64,000 nt of DNA from Bin87 sp965115825 (GCA_965115825.1 OZ220464.1:1-64000); one strand, 5' to 3'; shown: positions 24,985-33,355, numbered from the stretch's first letter. Notes: generated by a model from the letters alone, not told the origin. Program-made: numbers and translations.

Positions 24985-25437
24985 TGTTGGGGTTGGCGGT
25001 GTTGTTCATGGTGGTTGTTTCTCTCCTTTGTGTCGGTCGGTGGATTTTTGGTTGGGTTCCTGGGGTTCAGGATGTCGGCGCTACGGCCCGAGAGCGTGCT
25101 TGCTATTTACGTCCTAGTCTTGCGCGTGCTAACGGCTTCCTGCTTACGCAGTATTACGTCCTCGCGCAGCGGTGGTGACTCCCGCCGTGCTGGGTGCGCC
25201 AGCCGGGTAATGTGACCGACCTCCGGCGCACCTACAGTGGTGCAATGGATCCGACATGCCGCACAGTACGGATGCGGCGGATTAGACCGTGATGTCCTGA
25301 ACCCCGTGAGACTCCTATTCAGTTGTGGTGTCGGGCGGTTGTCCTGGCCAGGGACGGGTATCCGACGGTTCGCGCGGGGCCGGCGGATGAGCCTGACGGG
25401 GATATTGTAGCACGGTGGTACGGTTTTGCAAACTGGG
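24985..25437. repeat. Dispersed ~450-bp element, copy A (candidate structured RNA or mobile-element end)
   Basis: This stretch is highly similar to 63030-63480 over about 450 bp, while flanking genes differ. GGGGTTCAGGA (25062-25072) and TCCTGAACCCC (25295-25305) are perfect inverted arms enclosing 222 nt. Inside, GGTGCGCC (25193-25200) pairs with GGCGCACC (25225-25232), and GCCGCA (25258-25263) with TGCGGC (25273-25278). The last stem is conserved between copies while its loop differs in sequence and length. Open frames across it are short and not conserved in codon pattern, so it is not called coding. Direction is unknown. Each copy runs directly into core-repeat arrays. Confidence 0.65.
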
Positions 25438-25441
25438 GTTT

Positions 25442-26005
25442 TGTCAGAATCAGGATTTACCGGATTTTGGGATTTTCAGGATGGGGGGTTTGGGGGTGCG
25501 GCGCTGGGAGGGGAGAATGGGGGTTGGTGGGGGGATTGTCGGAATCAGGATTTACCGGATTTTGGGATTTTCAGGATGGGGGATTTGGGGTGTGCGGCGT
25601 GGGATGGGAGAATGGGGGTTGGTGGGGGGGACTGTCGGAATCAGGATTTACCGGATTTTGGGATTTTCAGGATGGGGGGTTTGGGGGTGCGGCGCTGGAG
25701 GGGAGAATGGGGGTTGGTGGGGGGCATTGTCTGAATTGGGATTTATGGGATTTTGGGATTTTCAGGATGGGGGATTTGGGGGTGCGGCGCTGGGAGGGGA
25801 GAATGGGGGTTGGTGGGGGGCATTATCTGAATTGGGATTTATGGGATTTTGGGATTTTCAGGATGGGGGATTTGGGGGTGCGGCGTGGGAGGGGAGAATG
25901 GGGGTTGGTGGGGGGCATTGTCTGAATTGGGATTTATGGGATTTTGGGATTTTCAGGATGGGGGATTTGGGGGTGCGGCGCTGGGATGGGGGTTGCGGGT
26001 TTTGA
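25442..26005. repeat. Six-copy ~95-bp tandem repeat
   Basis: Unit starts are at 25442, 25537, 25633, 25728, 25824 and 25919, a period of 95-96 bp. Each unit opens with the core repeat (GTCAGAATCAGG-type), continues through GGATTTTGGGATTTTCAGGA, and ends in a G-rich spacer. The first three units share the TCAGAATC or TCGGAATC opening and TTTACCGG; the last three share CTGAATTGGG and TTTATGGG, so two sub-blocks expanded separately. The period is not a multiple of three, and Gly/Trp-rich frames across it are artefacts. The stretch 26006-26063 is G-rich with no recognisable feature. Confidence 0.85.
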
Positions 26006-26063
26006 CGGGGCAGTTGTGTGGGGTTGGGGGTTAGGTGATGGCGCCCAGGTTGTTGGGGTTGGC

Positions 26064-26508
26064 GATGGGTGGCGGCTGTGCGAGGGTGGATGTGATGTGT
26101 CCTTCACCCGTCCGCAGTGGGGGCAACGCAGGCACGCGTCAATCAGCCCATCCCTGGCCCGCCTTCACCCGTCCGCAGTGGGGGCAACGCGTATGGCGGG
26201 AATCGTGAATCCTTGCGGCTGCCCTTTACCCGTCCGCAGTGGGGGCAACGGATGGGCTGAGGCCGAGCGACGCAAGCCAGCCACCTTCACCGTCCGCAGT
26301 GGGGGCAACGCCAAACCCTTCCCACGCGTGGGCCAATCCGATGATTAGCAACGGCCGCATCAAATGGGCTACCAAACCCTTCTTCCCACGCGTGGGCCAA
26401 TCATATACATCAGCCTGAGATAAGCCTTTGAATTGCCAAACCCTTCCCACGCGTGGGCCAATCGGCGCCTTCACCCGTCCGCAGTGGGGGAGATGGGTGG
26501 CGGCTGTG
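26064..26508. repeat. 17-bp direct repeats flanking the CRISPR-like array
   Basis: GATGGGTGGCGGCTGTG occurs at 26064-26080 and again at 26492-26508, immediately outside the CRISPR-like repeats, followed by similar sequence (CGAGGGTGGATGTGAT versus TGAGGCGTTGGGTGTGAT). The arrangement suggests recombination or insertion of the block between them. Confidence 0.6.
26101..26490. CRISPR. Small composite CRISPR array with two repeat types
   Basis: Four 27-28-bp repeats of type R start at 26101, 26162, 26223 and 26284 (exact period 61 nt) and enclose three 33-nt spacers (26129-26161, 26190-26222, 26251-26283). R begins CCTTCACCCG and ends GGGGGCAACG. Directly abutting the last R, three repeats of type Q start at 26311, 26372 and 26436, beginning CCAAACCCTT and containing the palindrome CCCACGCGTGGG; they enclose two 33-nt spacers (26339-26371, 26403-26435). 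Q2 has a 3-nt insertion. A 3'-truncated R follows at 26468-26490. Spacers are unrelated to one another. A repeat length of 28 with 33-nt spacers fits subtype I-E. There are no cas genes in the window. Confidence 0.82.
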
Positions 26509-26562
26509 TGAGGCGTTGGGTGTGATAAAATCGCGGCGGTTGGGCGTTGGCATCTGCAAGGT

Positions 26563-28581
26563 TTGGGCGTTGCTTTCGTGATTAGGTACTGGATTACATA
26601 CGATGAGCCCGATGGCAGCGGGGGCGATGGCCGGGGTTGGGGCCGGCTGCGGGGCGCTTCCGGGTGGTTGAAGGTAGTGCTGGTTGGGCTGATTTTGCTG
26701 TTGTTGGCGGGGCTGGTCGCATTTCTCTTGGCAGGGATAGAGGATGATGATGGGGAGGTTATGGCATCCGCTACGCTCACGGCGGCGGATGTTGCGCCGG
26801 CTAGGGCCGGCGTGAGGGAGACGCCGGGGGCTGTCGCGGTGTCTGACGGGGCGCAGACGCCGGGGGCATCTGACGGGGGCGGAGGGTCGCAGACGCCGGT
26901 TGTTCCCGCATTGCCTTATCCGCCGGAAGCGTCGGGCACTCCGGCCGGGCCTGGCGCGGCGCGGACGCCGGGGGCTTCAGCCGGGTCTGATGCGCCGGAG
27001 GCGCCGGCTGTTCCCGCATCGCCGGCTCTGCCGCAGATGCCGGGCGTTACGGTGGAGGGTGTGGAGGCGACGGCTGCGCCTACGAGGGGGCCTAAGCTGG
27101 GAGTTACTGCGACGAGGGCGGCGCCAGCGCTGGCTACTGCAACAAGGTTGGCGGAGCCGGCGCCGGTTAGTGGGACGAGCGTGGCAACGCAGGGGGCTAG
27201 CGCGACGCCTACTCCGACGGGGGTTATGGCGGGTACGCCGAGGGGGACAAGCACGCCGACACCGACAGCTACGGGGACTCCGGTGGGTACGCCGGCAGGT
27301 ACGCCGAGAGGGACAAGCACGCCGACGCCGACAGCTACGGGGACTCCGGTGGGGACGCCGGCGGGGACAAGTACGCCGACGCCGACAGCTACGGGGACTC
27401 TGGTGGGGACTCTGGTGGGGACGCCGGCGGGGACAAGTACGCCGACGCCGACAGCTACGGGGACTCTGGTGGGGACGCCAGGGGGGACAAGTACGCCGAC
27501 GCCGACAGCTACGGGGACTCTGGCGGGTACGCCGACGAGGACAAGCACGCCGACGCCTACTCCGACAGCTACGGGGACTCTGGTGGGGACGCCGGCAGGC
27601 ACGCCTACTCGAACGGCTACGCCTACGCCCACTCGGACAGCTACGGCTACCGCTTCACCTACGCCTACTCGGAGGGGAACGGCTACGGCTACGCCTACTC
27701 CCACTCGCACGGCTACCGCTACTGCTTCGCCTACTCCTACCCGCACGGCTACCGCTACTGCTTCGCCTACTCCTACCCGCACGGCTACCGCTACCGCTTC
27801 GCCTACTCCCACTCGCACGGCTACCGCTACTGCTTCGCCTACTCCCACTCGCACGGCTACCGCTACTGCTTCGCCTACTCCCACTCGCACGGCTACCGCT
27901 ACCGCTTCGCCTACTCCTACTCGCACGGCTACGCCTACTGCCTCGCCGACTCCGGTACTTGCTAGCTGCGGCGACCGGGCGGTGCTAACGGAGCTTTACC
28001 GCGCTACCGACGGAGATAACTGGTACGAATACGGCAGAAAGGAGAATTGGCTGAGCGCCTTGCCGTTGAACGAATGGAAAAACGTGGAGGCTGACGTGCA
28101 CGATTGCGTAACTGAATTAAACCTGTGCAATTATAATTTGACCGGCCGGATACCGGCGGCGCTGGGGAGGCTCAGCAAGTTGGAGAAGTTATGCCTCGGC
28201 AACAATGATCTGGAGGGCAGGATACCGGCGGAGTTGGGGAGGCTCAGCAATCTGAAATCTCTGTCTCTGCAAAATAACGAGCTGACCGGGCCGATACCGG
28301 AGGAGCTGGGGAGGCTCAGCAAGTTGGAGAAGTTGCATCTCAGCAACAATGATCTGGCGGGCGGGATACCGGCGGAGCTGGGGAGGCTCATCAAGTTGGA
28401 AATCCTGACGATGCGAGATAACCGGTTGACCGGCCTAATACCACCAGATATGAGGAACCTCAGAAATTTGTGGTGGGTGACTCTCCGTAACAATGCTGGG
28501 TTGACCGGATGCGTACCGGCTGCCTGGCGCACTCTCTCTGCCAATGACATTGATAGAACGGGGCTGTTGGATTGTCCCTAG
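26563..28581 (+). CDS. Membrane-anchored LRR protein with long Pro/Thr stalk
   Basis: The product is 672 residues if the TTG at 26563 is used; a GTG at 26578 is an alternative. One transmembrane helix lies at about 35-58 (WLKVVLVGLILLLLAGLVAF), preceded by basic residues, so the long C-terminal part is outside. Residues about 60-190 are Ala/Pro-rich; about 190-465 are low-complexity Thr/Pro/Ala repeats, first of TPTPTATGTPVGT type, then near-perfect 12-residue PTPTRTATATAS units. The end (about 467-672) is an LRR domain of the plant-like class, with GRIPAALGRLSKLEKLCLGN-type repeats of 24 residues, an N-cap with TDGDNWY, and cysteines near both ends. It is probably a surface stalk presenting an LRR ligand-binding head. 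GC-rich codon runs are repeat-driven. Confidence 0.78.
   Translation: MGVAFVIRYWITYDEPDGSGGDGRGWGRLRGASGWLKVVLVGLILLLLAGLVAFLLAGIEDDDGEVMASATLTAADVAPARAGVRETPGAVAVSDGAQTPGASDGGGGSQTPVVPALPYPPEASGTPAGPGAARTPGASAGSDAPEAPAVPASPALPQMPGVTVEGVEATAAPTRGPKLGVTATRAAPALATATRLAEPAPVSGTSVATQGASATPTPTGVMAGTPRGTSTPTPTATGTPVGTPAGTPRGTSTPTPTATGTPVGTPAGTSTPTPTATGTLVGTLVGTPAGTSTPTPTATGTLVGTPGGTSTPTPTATGTLAGTPTRTSTPTPTPTATGTLVGTPAGTPTRTATPTPTRTATATASPTPTRRGTATATPTPTRTATATASPTPTRTATATASPTPTRTATATASPTPTRTATATASPTPTRTATATASPTPTRTATATASPTPTRTATPTASPTPVLASCGDRAVLTELYRATDGDNWYEYGRKENWLSALPLNEWKNVEADVHDCVTELNLCNYNLTGRIPAALGRLSKLEKLCLGNNDLEGRIPAELGRLSNLKSLSLQNNELTGPIPEELGRLSKLEKLHLSNNDLAGGIPAELGRLIKLEILTMRDNRLTGLIPPDMRNLRNLWWVTLRNNAGLTGCVPAAWRTLSANDIDRTGLLDCP
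27200..27955 (+). repeat. Intragenic tandem repeats encoding the stalk
   Basis: From about 27230 to 27595 the DNA repeats a unit of roughly 54-66 nt (GACGCCGACAGCTACGGGGA core); from about 27600 to 27950 it repeats a 36-nt unit around ACTCGCACGGCTACCGCTAC, nearly perfectly. All unit lengths are multiples of three, so copy-number change would alter stalk length without breaking the frame. Confidence 0.8.
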
Positions 28582-28602
28582 TAGGGCGGCGGGGTGAGGG
28601 TC

Positions 28603-28642
28603 GTCAGAATCAGGATTTACGGGATTTTGGGATTTTCAGGAT
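28603..28642 (+). repeat. Solitary core repeat copy
   Basis: One ~40-bp core unit starts GTCAGAATCAGGATTTACGG and ends in TTTTCAGGAT, 22 nt after the LRR gene stop. The remainder of 28643-28784 has no gene. Confidence 0.8.
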
Positions 28643-28784
28643 GGGGTTTGGGTTTGCAGGGGTTGGCTGTGGCTGCGTGTTGGCTTATGGGAGGGGTGGG
28701 CGGCGGGTTTTGGGGATGGCGGCGGGGGCTGAGGTGTGGGTGCCGCGGCGTGGTATAAAGCCAACTTGAACGGGCGTCAAGGGT

Positions 28785-28790
28785 TATAAT
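28785..28790 (+). promoter_or_regulatory. Candidate -10 box placing ybeY on a leaderless transcript
   Basis: TATAAT ends 7 nt before the ybeY ATG, so initiation would fall at or next to the start codon. No well-spaced -35 box is seen and no ribosome site precedes the ATG. Confidence 0.3.
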
Positions 28791-28797
28791 CTCGGCG

Positions 28798-29346
28798 ATG
28801 TCCGCGCTGCTGCCCAACATTGCCATCGCCGTGCAAACGGATTTACCCGACGACGGGGATGCGAGCGTGCCTTGCTTGGGATGGCTGGCCGACGCGGTTC
28901 GGCAGGGCCTGGCGCAGGGGCTGGCTCCGGATGCCGTGGGCCAGGTCAGCCTGCTGCTGGCGGACGATGCGACGGTGCGCGAGCTGAACCGTCGCTATCG
29001 CGGCCTGGATGCAACTACCGATGTTCTGTCATTTTCGGCGGAGCATGGCGGGCATTGGGAGGGGGATGCGCTGCGACAGGCTCAGGATGCAGGGGAGGAG
29101 GAGCCAGCTTTTCCCATCCCCGCGGAGGAGCCGCCGCCGTTGGGAGATATTGTTGTTTCCGTGCCGCAGGCGGCGCGGCAGGCGGCGGAGCAGGGGGTTG
29201 AGCTGCGGCGGGAGCTGGGTTTGCTCGTGGTGCACGGGGCGCTGCATCTGCTGGGGCATGACCACTACGGGCAGGGAGAACGGGAAGCGATGCAGCGGCT
29301 GGAAAGGGCGGCGCTGGCGCGGATATTTGCGCCGGCCAGCGGGTAG
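28798..29346 (+). CDS. ybeY: Endoribonuclease YbeY (16S rRNA maturation)
   Basis: This 182-residue metalloprotein matches YbeY, a single-strand endoribonuclease acting in 16S rRNA 3'-end maturation and ribosome quality control. The three-His zinc motif is HGALHLLGHDH at 146-156. Upstream blocks LNRRYRGLDATTDVLSFS (64-80) and PPPLGDIVVS (112-121) are typical. The segment between them, with several Glu and Pro (about 86-111), is a longer, disordered insertion than in short homologues. A TATAAT box close to the ATG and absence of a ribosome site suggest a leaderless message. The following minus-strand genes are convergent. Confidence 0.92.
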   Translation: MSALLPNIAIAVQTDLPDDGDASVPCLGWLADAVRQGLAQGLAPDAVGQVSLLLADDATVRELNRRYRGLDATTDVLSFSAEHGGHWEGDALRQAQDAGEEEPAFPIPAEEPPPLGDIVVSVPQAARQAAEQGVELRRELGLLVVHGALHLLGHDHYGQGEREAMQRLERAALARIFAPASG

Positions 29347-29417
29347 TTGGGGTGACGGAGGTCAGGGCTTGGTCAATATGAAGGCGCGGCGGCAAGATGA
29401 CGGCGGTTAGGCTCCGG

Positions 29418-29981
29418 TCAGTATGGCGCGGCGGCAACCAGGGTGGAGGCCGCTTGCAGGGCGAACAGGGCCAATAAAGACCATATTCCCGCCGCTACGT
29501 CGTCGAGCATAATTCCCCATCCGCCATGGCGCCGTTCCAGCTGACGGCAGGGCCAGGGCTTGAGGGTGTCAAAGGCGCGAAAGAGGAGGAAGGCCGCAGC
29601 CAGCCAGGCGATATTCCAGCCATAGTCCCGCTCCCAGCTGAGTCCCGCCAGAGGGAACAGAGTCAGCCACATACCGACGAATTCGTCCCACACCGCCACG
29701 CCAGGGTCGGGGTTGTGGTGGGTTGACATACGTCCGGTGGCCCATACTCCGACGGCTAATCCGCCGGCAACCAAGGCCGGCAGGGCGATCAGCCGGGCGA
29801 CGGGGATGACGTTTGAGAATGGGCCAGTAGCCGGCAGCAGGAGCGTTATGACGGCATAAACCGCTATCGCAGCCGCCGCCCCTGCCGTCCCCGGAGCCAG
29901 GGGTGAAAAACCGCTGCCGAAGCCGCTGCCGATGAGCCATGCCAGACGGTCGGCCCACGACAGGCGGCGCCAATCAGGCAT
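29418..29981 (-). CDS. pgpA: Phosphatidylglycerophosphatase A
   Basis: This 187-residue inner-membrane protein matches PgpA, which dephosphorylates phosphatidylglycerol phosphate to phosphatidylglycerol. Family blocks are GSGFGSGFSPLAPGTAGAA near the N-terminus, DPGVAVWDEFVGMWLTLFP in the middle and FRAFDTLKPWP near the end; about four hydrophobic helices are visible. The Met at 29981 is chosen because MPDWRRLSWADRL fits the family start; the frame extends upstream only into the neighbouring gene. It overlaps the upstream metalloprotease gene by 8 nt, implying coupled translation. Confidence 0.85.
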   Translation of the reverse strand: MPDWRRLSWADRLAWLIGSGFGSGFSPLAPGTAGAAAAIAVYAVITLLLPATGPFSNVIPVARLIALPALVAGGLAVGVWATGRMSTHHNPDPGVAVWDEFVGMWLTLFPLAGLSWERDYGWNIAWLAAAFLLFRAFDTLKPWPCRQLERRHGGWGIMLDDVAAGIWSLLALFALQAASTLVAAAPY

Positions 29982-30360
29982 AGCCCAGCCGGTCCAGATC
30001 CGGTTCGCTGAGGCCCAGGTAATGGCCGATTTCGTGCAGGAGGGTGGTGCGAATTTCACGGACAACCTCATCGTAGGCGTTGCACATTGCCAGGATAGGG
30101 CAGCGGTAGATGTAGATGCAGTCGGGCATTATGGGGTCGCCGCCGTAGCGCTCCACAAGGGGGATGCCGACGTAGAGGCCGAGGATGGCGTCGGCGTGAT
30201 GATGGTCGTGGGCGTCGCGGTCAAGGGAGCCCTCGGCTTCCGGGCCGGGGATGTCCTCCACTAAGATGTCCAGGTTGCGCAGGGCCGCCAGCACGGACTC
30301 CGGCAAGTCGGCATAGGCTTGCCGGACGAGGCGTTCAAACTGCGGGGCGTCCATTCGCAT
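29974..30360 (-). CDS. Small zincin metallopeptidase (DUF1025-like)
   Basis: This 128-residue protein belongs to the minimal-zincin (MMP-like) family found widely in bacteria. HEIGHYLGLSEPDLDRLGY, with HEIGH at 109-113, gives two zinc ligands and the catalytic Glu; the Asp after LSEP is the likely third ligand region. The PDCIYIYRCPIL strand and the N-terminal FERLVRQAYADLP helix are family-like. A His-rich stretch (HDHHHAD, 51-57) is unusual. The Met two codons downstream is an equally good start. It sits between nfo and pgpA on the same strand. Physiological substrates are unknown. Confidence 0.78.
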   Translation of the reverse strand: MRMDAPQFERLVRQAYADLPESVLAALRNLDILVEDIPGPEAEGSLDRDAHDHHHADAILGLYVGIPLVERYGGDPIMPDCIYIYRCPILAMCNAYDEVVREIRTTLLHEIGHYLGLSEPDLDRLGYA

Positions 30361-30369
30361 TGCGATTGC

Positions 30370-31227
30370 TTACCCGCAAACGCGCTGGCGTATCGCCTTT
30401 AGGATGTCGACGTTGGGCTTATCCGGGCCTCGGTTGTCTTTATCGTAGCCGGGGACTTCGAGGAAAAAGGGGAGGTCGGCAAAGGCGGGGTGGGACATGA
30501 TGTTGGCGAAACCTGCCTCGCCAATCAGCCCCTCGCCGATGTTGTCGTGGCGGTCGATGCCGGAGCCGCAGGCCCGCTTGGAGTCGTTGGCATGCACAGC
30601 GGAAAGGCGGTTCAGGCCAATGTCGCGATCGAATTCGTCAATCATGGCGGCGACGCCATCGGGGTTGGTGAGGTCGTAGCCGGCGGCGAAGGCGTGCTGG
30701 GTGTCCAGGCAGACGCCGAGGCGTGGGCTGTCCACCGCGCGCAGCACGTCGCCGATCTCGCTGAACTTGGCGCCGATGTGCTGGCCCATGCCGGCCATGT
30801 TTTCGAGGCAGAGCAACGGCCCCTCTGGGGATTGTTCCAGCACGCGGTTGACGCTGTGGACGACCTGGGGGAATATGCCATCGTAGCCGGCGCCGCCGTG
30901 GCTGCCGGGGTGAAAGATGACGCCGCCGGCGCCGATTTGCTCGGCCAGGCGCATATAATTGACCAGGGAGGTTACGGATTTGTCGACGTTGTCCGGGTTG
31001 GAGTTGCCCAGGTTGATGAGATAGATGGCGTGGAGAAAGGGAGGCGCCAGGCCGGCGGCGGCGTTCTTTTCCCGAAACTGCTCTGCCTGGGCGTCGGTAA
31101 GCGCTTTGAAACGCCAGGAGCGAGTGGAGGATCCGAAAAACTGGACGGCCTCTGCGCCGATGTTAACGGCGCGGTCGATGGCGTTGGAGATGCCGCCGGC
31201 GGCGGAAACGTGGGCTCCGATAATCAT
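30370..31227 (-). CDS. nfo: Deoxyribonuclease IV (AP endonuclease)
   Basis: The 285-residue TIM-barrel enzyme incises DNA 5' to abasic sites in base-excision repair, using three zinc ions. It begins MIIGAHVSAAGGISNA; other visible blocks are FHPGSHGGAGYD, LCLENMAG (metal Glu), GVCLDTQHAFAAGYD, SAVHANDSKRACGSGIDRH and the late FFLEVPG Glu. Length is normal (about 280). The start is set by AGAGGAAAA 6 nt upstream; the longer frame to 31314 adds nonhomologous residues. It is divergent from the alcohol dehydrogenase gene and followed by the zincin gene 9 nt later. Confidence 0.93.
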   Translation of the reverse strand: MIIGAHVSAAGGISNAIDRAVNIGAEAVQFFGSSTRSWRFKALTDAQAEQFREKNAAAGLAPPFLHAIYLINLGNSNPDNVDKSVTSLVNYMRLAEQIGAGGVIFHPGSHGGAGYDGIFPQVVHSVNRVLEQSPEGPLLCLENMAGMGQHIGAKFSEIGDVLRAVDSPRLGVCLDTQHAFAAGYDLTNPDGVAAMIDEFDRDIGLNRLSAVHANDSKRACGSGIDRHDNIGEGLIGEAGFANIMSHPAFADLPFFLEVPGYDKDNRGPDKPNVDILKAIRQRVCG

Positions 31228-31308
31228 ATTGTTTTCCTCTTGTTTGCTTCGCTGGGCAGTTGCCCGGTTGCCAGCAGTATCGCAGAATAGCATGGTCAGG
31301 GTAAGTTG

Positions 31309-32409
31309 ATGCATTCACCGCTTTTAGCGGTTCCCGCAACTATGGACGCGCTGAGCGTGGTTGAGGCCGGCCGGCCGCCGAGATTGGCCGTCGTCAAGCG
31401 TCCTACTCCGTCGCCCGGCGCGGGCGAGGCGCTGCTGAGGGTTGAAGCCTGCGGCTTCTGCCACCATGACCTGCTGGTGATGTCAGGGAGGCTGCGGCGC
31501 GGAGTATCGCCCGGCGTCATTCTGGGGCACGAAATAGCGGCGACGGTTGTGTCCATTGGCGCGGACACGTCGGGGGAGGCAACCCAACTGCGGCCCGGCG
31601 ACCGGGTGGTCAGCCTGCTTACCGCCGCCTGCGGGCGTTGCGCGCGCTGCCGGGCCGGACGGGAGCATCGCTGCCTGGTGGGAGCCGGCGTGGGACACGG
31701 GAGGGACGGCGGGTTTGCCGAGTACGTAGTCCTGCCGACCACGGCGTTGGTTCCAGCGCCGGAGAGCATTCCGGCGGAGCGGGCTGCGCTGCTGGCCTGC
31801 CCCGCCGGCGTCGCGCTAACGGGCATCGAGGCGGCCGGCGTTGCGGCCGGCGAGACGGTGGTGGTAACCGGGGCCAGCGGCGGGTTGGGAACGCACGCGG
31901 CACAGCTGGCGGCGATGCTGGGCGCGCAAGTCATCGCCGTGACGACGTCGCCCGACAACACGGAGAGGCTGGAACAGCTGGGCGCATGGGTGGTTATTGA
32001 GGCCGAGGACGGGTTGGACATCGCCGATGCGGTAATGGCGTTGACCGACGACGCGGGGGCCGACGCGGTGATTGACACCGTGGGGCCTCCGCTGTGGCCG
32101 GCGACTCTGCGCTGTCTGGGCCAGTACGGACGGCTGGCTCTGCTGGGCGACGTTACGGGGGAGCCGGCTCCGCTGCGGCTGGCGGAGGCAATCTTCCGCG
32201 ACTTGCGGATAACGGGGGTGTCCGGCGTATCGCGCGCCGCTTTGCAGCGGACGGTGGATCTGGCAGCGGCGGGCCGCCTGCGCCCGGTGGCGTCGGAAAC
32301 CCTGCCGCTGACCGATGAGGGCGTTGCAGAGGCGTGGCGGTTGGTTGCCACGGGCAGCCTGCTGGGACGGGCGACGCTTACGCCGCGGCCTGCCGCCGGC
32401 CCAGGGTAA
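31309..32409 (+). CDS. Zinc-dependent alcohol dehydrogenase family protein (MDR)
   Basis: This 366-residue medium-chain dehydrogenase has both zinc sites: catalytic Cys in EACGFCHHDLL with GHEIAATV, and structural Cys in CGRCARCRAGREHRC. The nucleotide-binding GASGGLGTHAAQ is a GxGGxG-type variant closer to the quinone-reductase-like branch. The ATG at 31309 has CAGGG upstream. It is divergent from nfo (81 nt between starts), and its 3' end overlaps the convergent secF by 32 nt. Substrate, probably a small alcohol or aldehyde, cannot be assigned. Confidence 0.85.
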   Translation: MHSPLLAVPATMDALSVVEAGRPPRLAVVKRPTPSPGAGEALLRVEACGFCHHDLLVMSGRLRRGVSPGVILGHEIAATVVSIGADTSGEATQLRPGDRVVSLLTAACGRCARCRAGREHRCLVGAGVGHGRDGGFAEYVVLPTTALVPAPESIPAERAALLACPAGVALTGIEAAGVAAGETVVVTGASGGLGTHAAQLAAMLGAQVIAVTTSPDNTERLEQLGAWVVIEAEDGLDIADAVMALTDDAGADAVIDTVGPPLWPATLRCLGQYGRLALLGDVTGEPAPLRLAEAIFRDLRITGVSGVSRAALQRTVDLAAAGRLRPVASETLPLTDEGVAEAWRLVATGSLLGRATLTPRPAAGPG

Positions 32410-33334
32410 AGATGCGCCCGAACTCGCGGCGTTCCCAGATGACGATGAACTGGGCGGCAACGAATATGGAGCTGTAGGTTCCCACGATCACGCCGACAGC
32501 CACCACCAGGAGCAGCTCACGGATGGACTCGCCGCCGATGAGCAGCATAGCCAGCAGGACCAGCAGGGTGGTAAAGCTGGTGTTGATGGAACGGCCTACG
32601 CTCTCGATGATGCTCAAGTTCACCGTGTCTTCCAGGCGACGGTCGGGGACGCGGATGGCGTTTTCCCGGATGCGGTCAAATACCACGATGGTGTCGTTCA
32701 CGGAGTAGCCGGCCACAGTCAGGATGCCGACGATGAACATGGAGTTGACCTCCATACCGAGGACGCGGCCCAGGATGGAAAATACGCCCAGCACGATCAG
32801 GGTGTCGTGGGCGAGGGTTACCACCGCAGCCACGCCGTAGCGATAGGCGCGGGGAACCCGACGGAAGGCGTACCAGATATAAACCAGGATGAAGGCCGAC
32901 GCTACGAGCAGGGCTACGAAGGTGTTGCGGACGGTCTCCTGGGCGATGATGGGGGAGACGGTGTCGACGCCCGACGCTGTAATGGGATTAACTTCTTCCG
33001 TCAAGGCGTCCTCGATGCGCTGACGCTCCGATGCTTGGCCGCCGGAGGCTTCGGCGAGGACGCGGGTGCGGATCAGCACTGAGTTTGCGCCTACAGACTG
33101 CACCAAGGCTTCGGGGTGGCCCAGGTCGGCCATCACGCTGCGGACGTCCTGGGTGTCTATGGGCTCGTCAAAGGCTATGTTGAGCACCGAGCCGCTGGTG
33201 AAGTCGATGCCGGGGCGGAGGCCGGAGCCGCCGGTGGCCCAGCCGGGAGGGGCAATCATTGAAACCAGGCCGGGGATAATCAGGAGGGCGGATATGACGA
33301 AATACCAGCCGCGTTTGCCGACGATGTTGTACAT
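32378..33334 (-). CDS. secF: Protein translocase subunit SecF
   Basis: The 318-residue inner-membrane protein pairs with SecD to use the proton gradient during late stages of Sec export. The first helix follows MYNIVGKRGWYFVISALL; the large periplasmic domain (about 35-130) includes GIDFTSGSVLNI; five further helices include the RND-like VAGYSVNDTIVVFDRIREN motif and SINTSFTTLL. It begins 22 nt after secD's stop, the standard secDF order. Its C-terminal codons overlap the convergent dehydrogenase gene by 32 nt. Confidence 0.95.
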   Translation of the reverse strand: MYNIVGKRGWYFVISALLIIPGLVSMIAPPGWATGGSGLRPGIDFTSGSVLNIAFDEPIDTQDVRSVMADLGHPEALVQSVGANSVLIRTRVLAEASGGQASERQRIEDALTEEVNPITASGVDTVSPIIAQETVRNTFVALLVASAFILVYIWYAFRRVPRAYRYGVAAVVTLAHDTLIVLGVFSILGRVLGMEVNSMFIVGILTVAGYSVNDTIVVFDRIRENAIRVPDRRLEDTVNLSIIESVGRSINTSFTTLLVLLAMLLIGGESIRELLLVVAVGVIVGTYSSIFVAAQFIVIWERREFGRIFTLGRRQAAA

Positions 33335-33355
33335 ATGCTAAGGGCCTCCCTGAAC

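Noticed and set aside
25323..26005. Long Gly/Trp-rich open frames across the 95-bp repeats
   Set aside because: The frames exist in several registers at once because the repeat is G-rich; the period is not a multiple of three and no ribosome site is present.
26916..27926. Val/Gly/Ala repeat frame antisense to the LRR stalk
   Set aside because: It is a mirror of the Thr/Pro repeat coding; the sense frame has membrane helix and LRR domain support.
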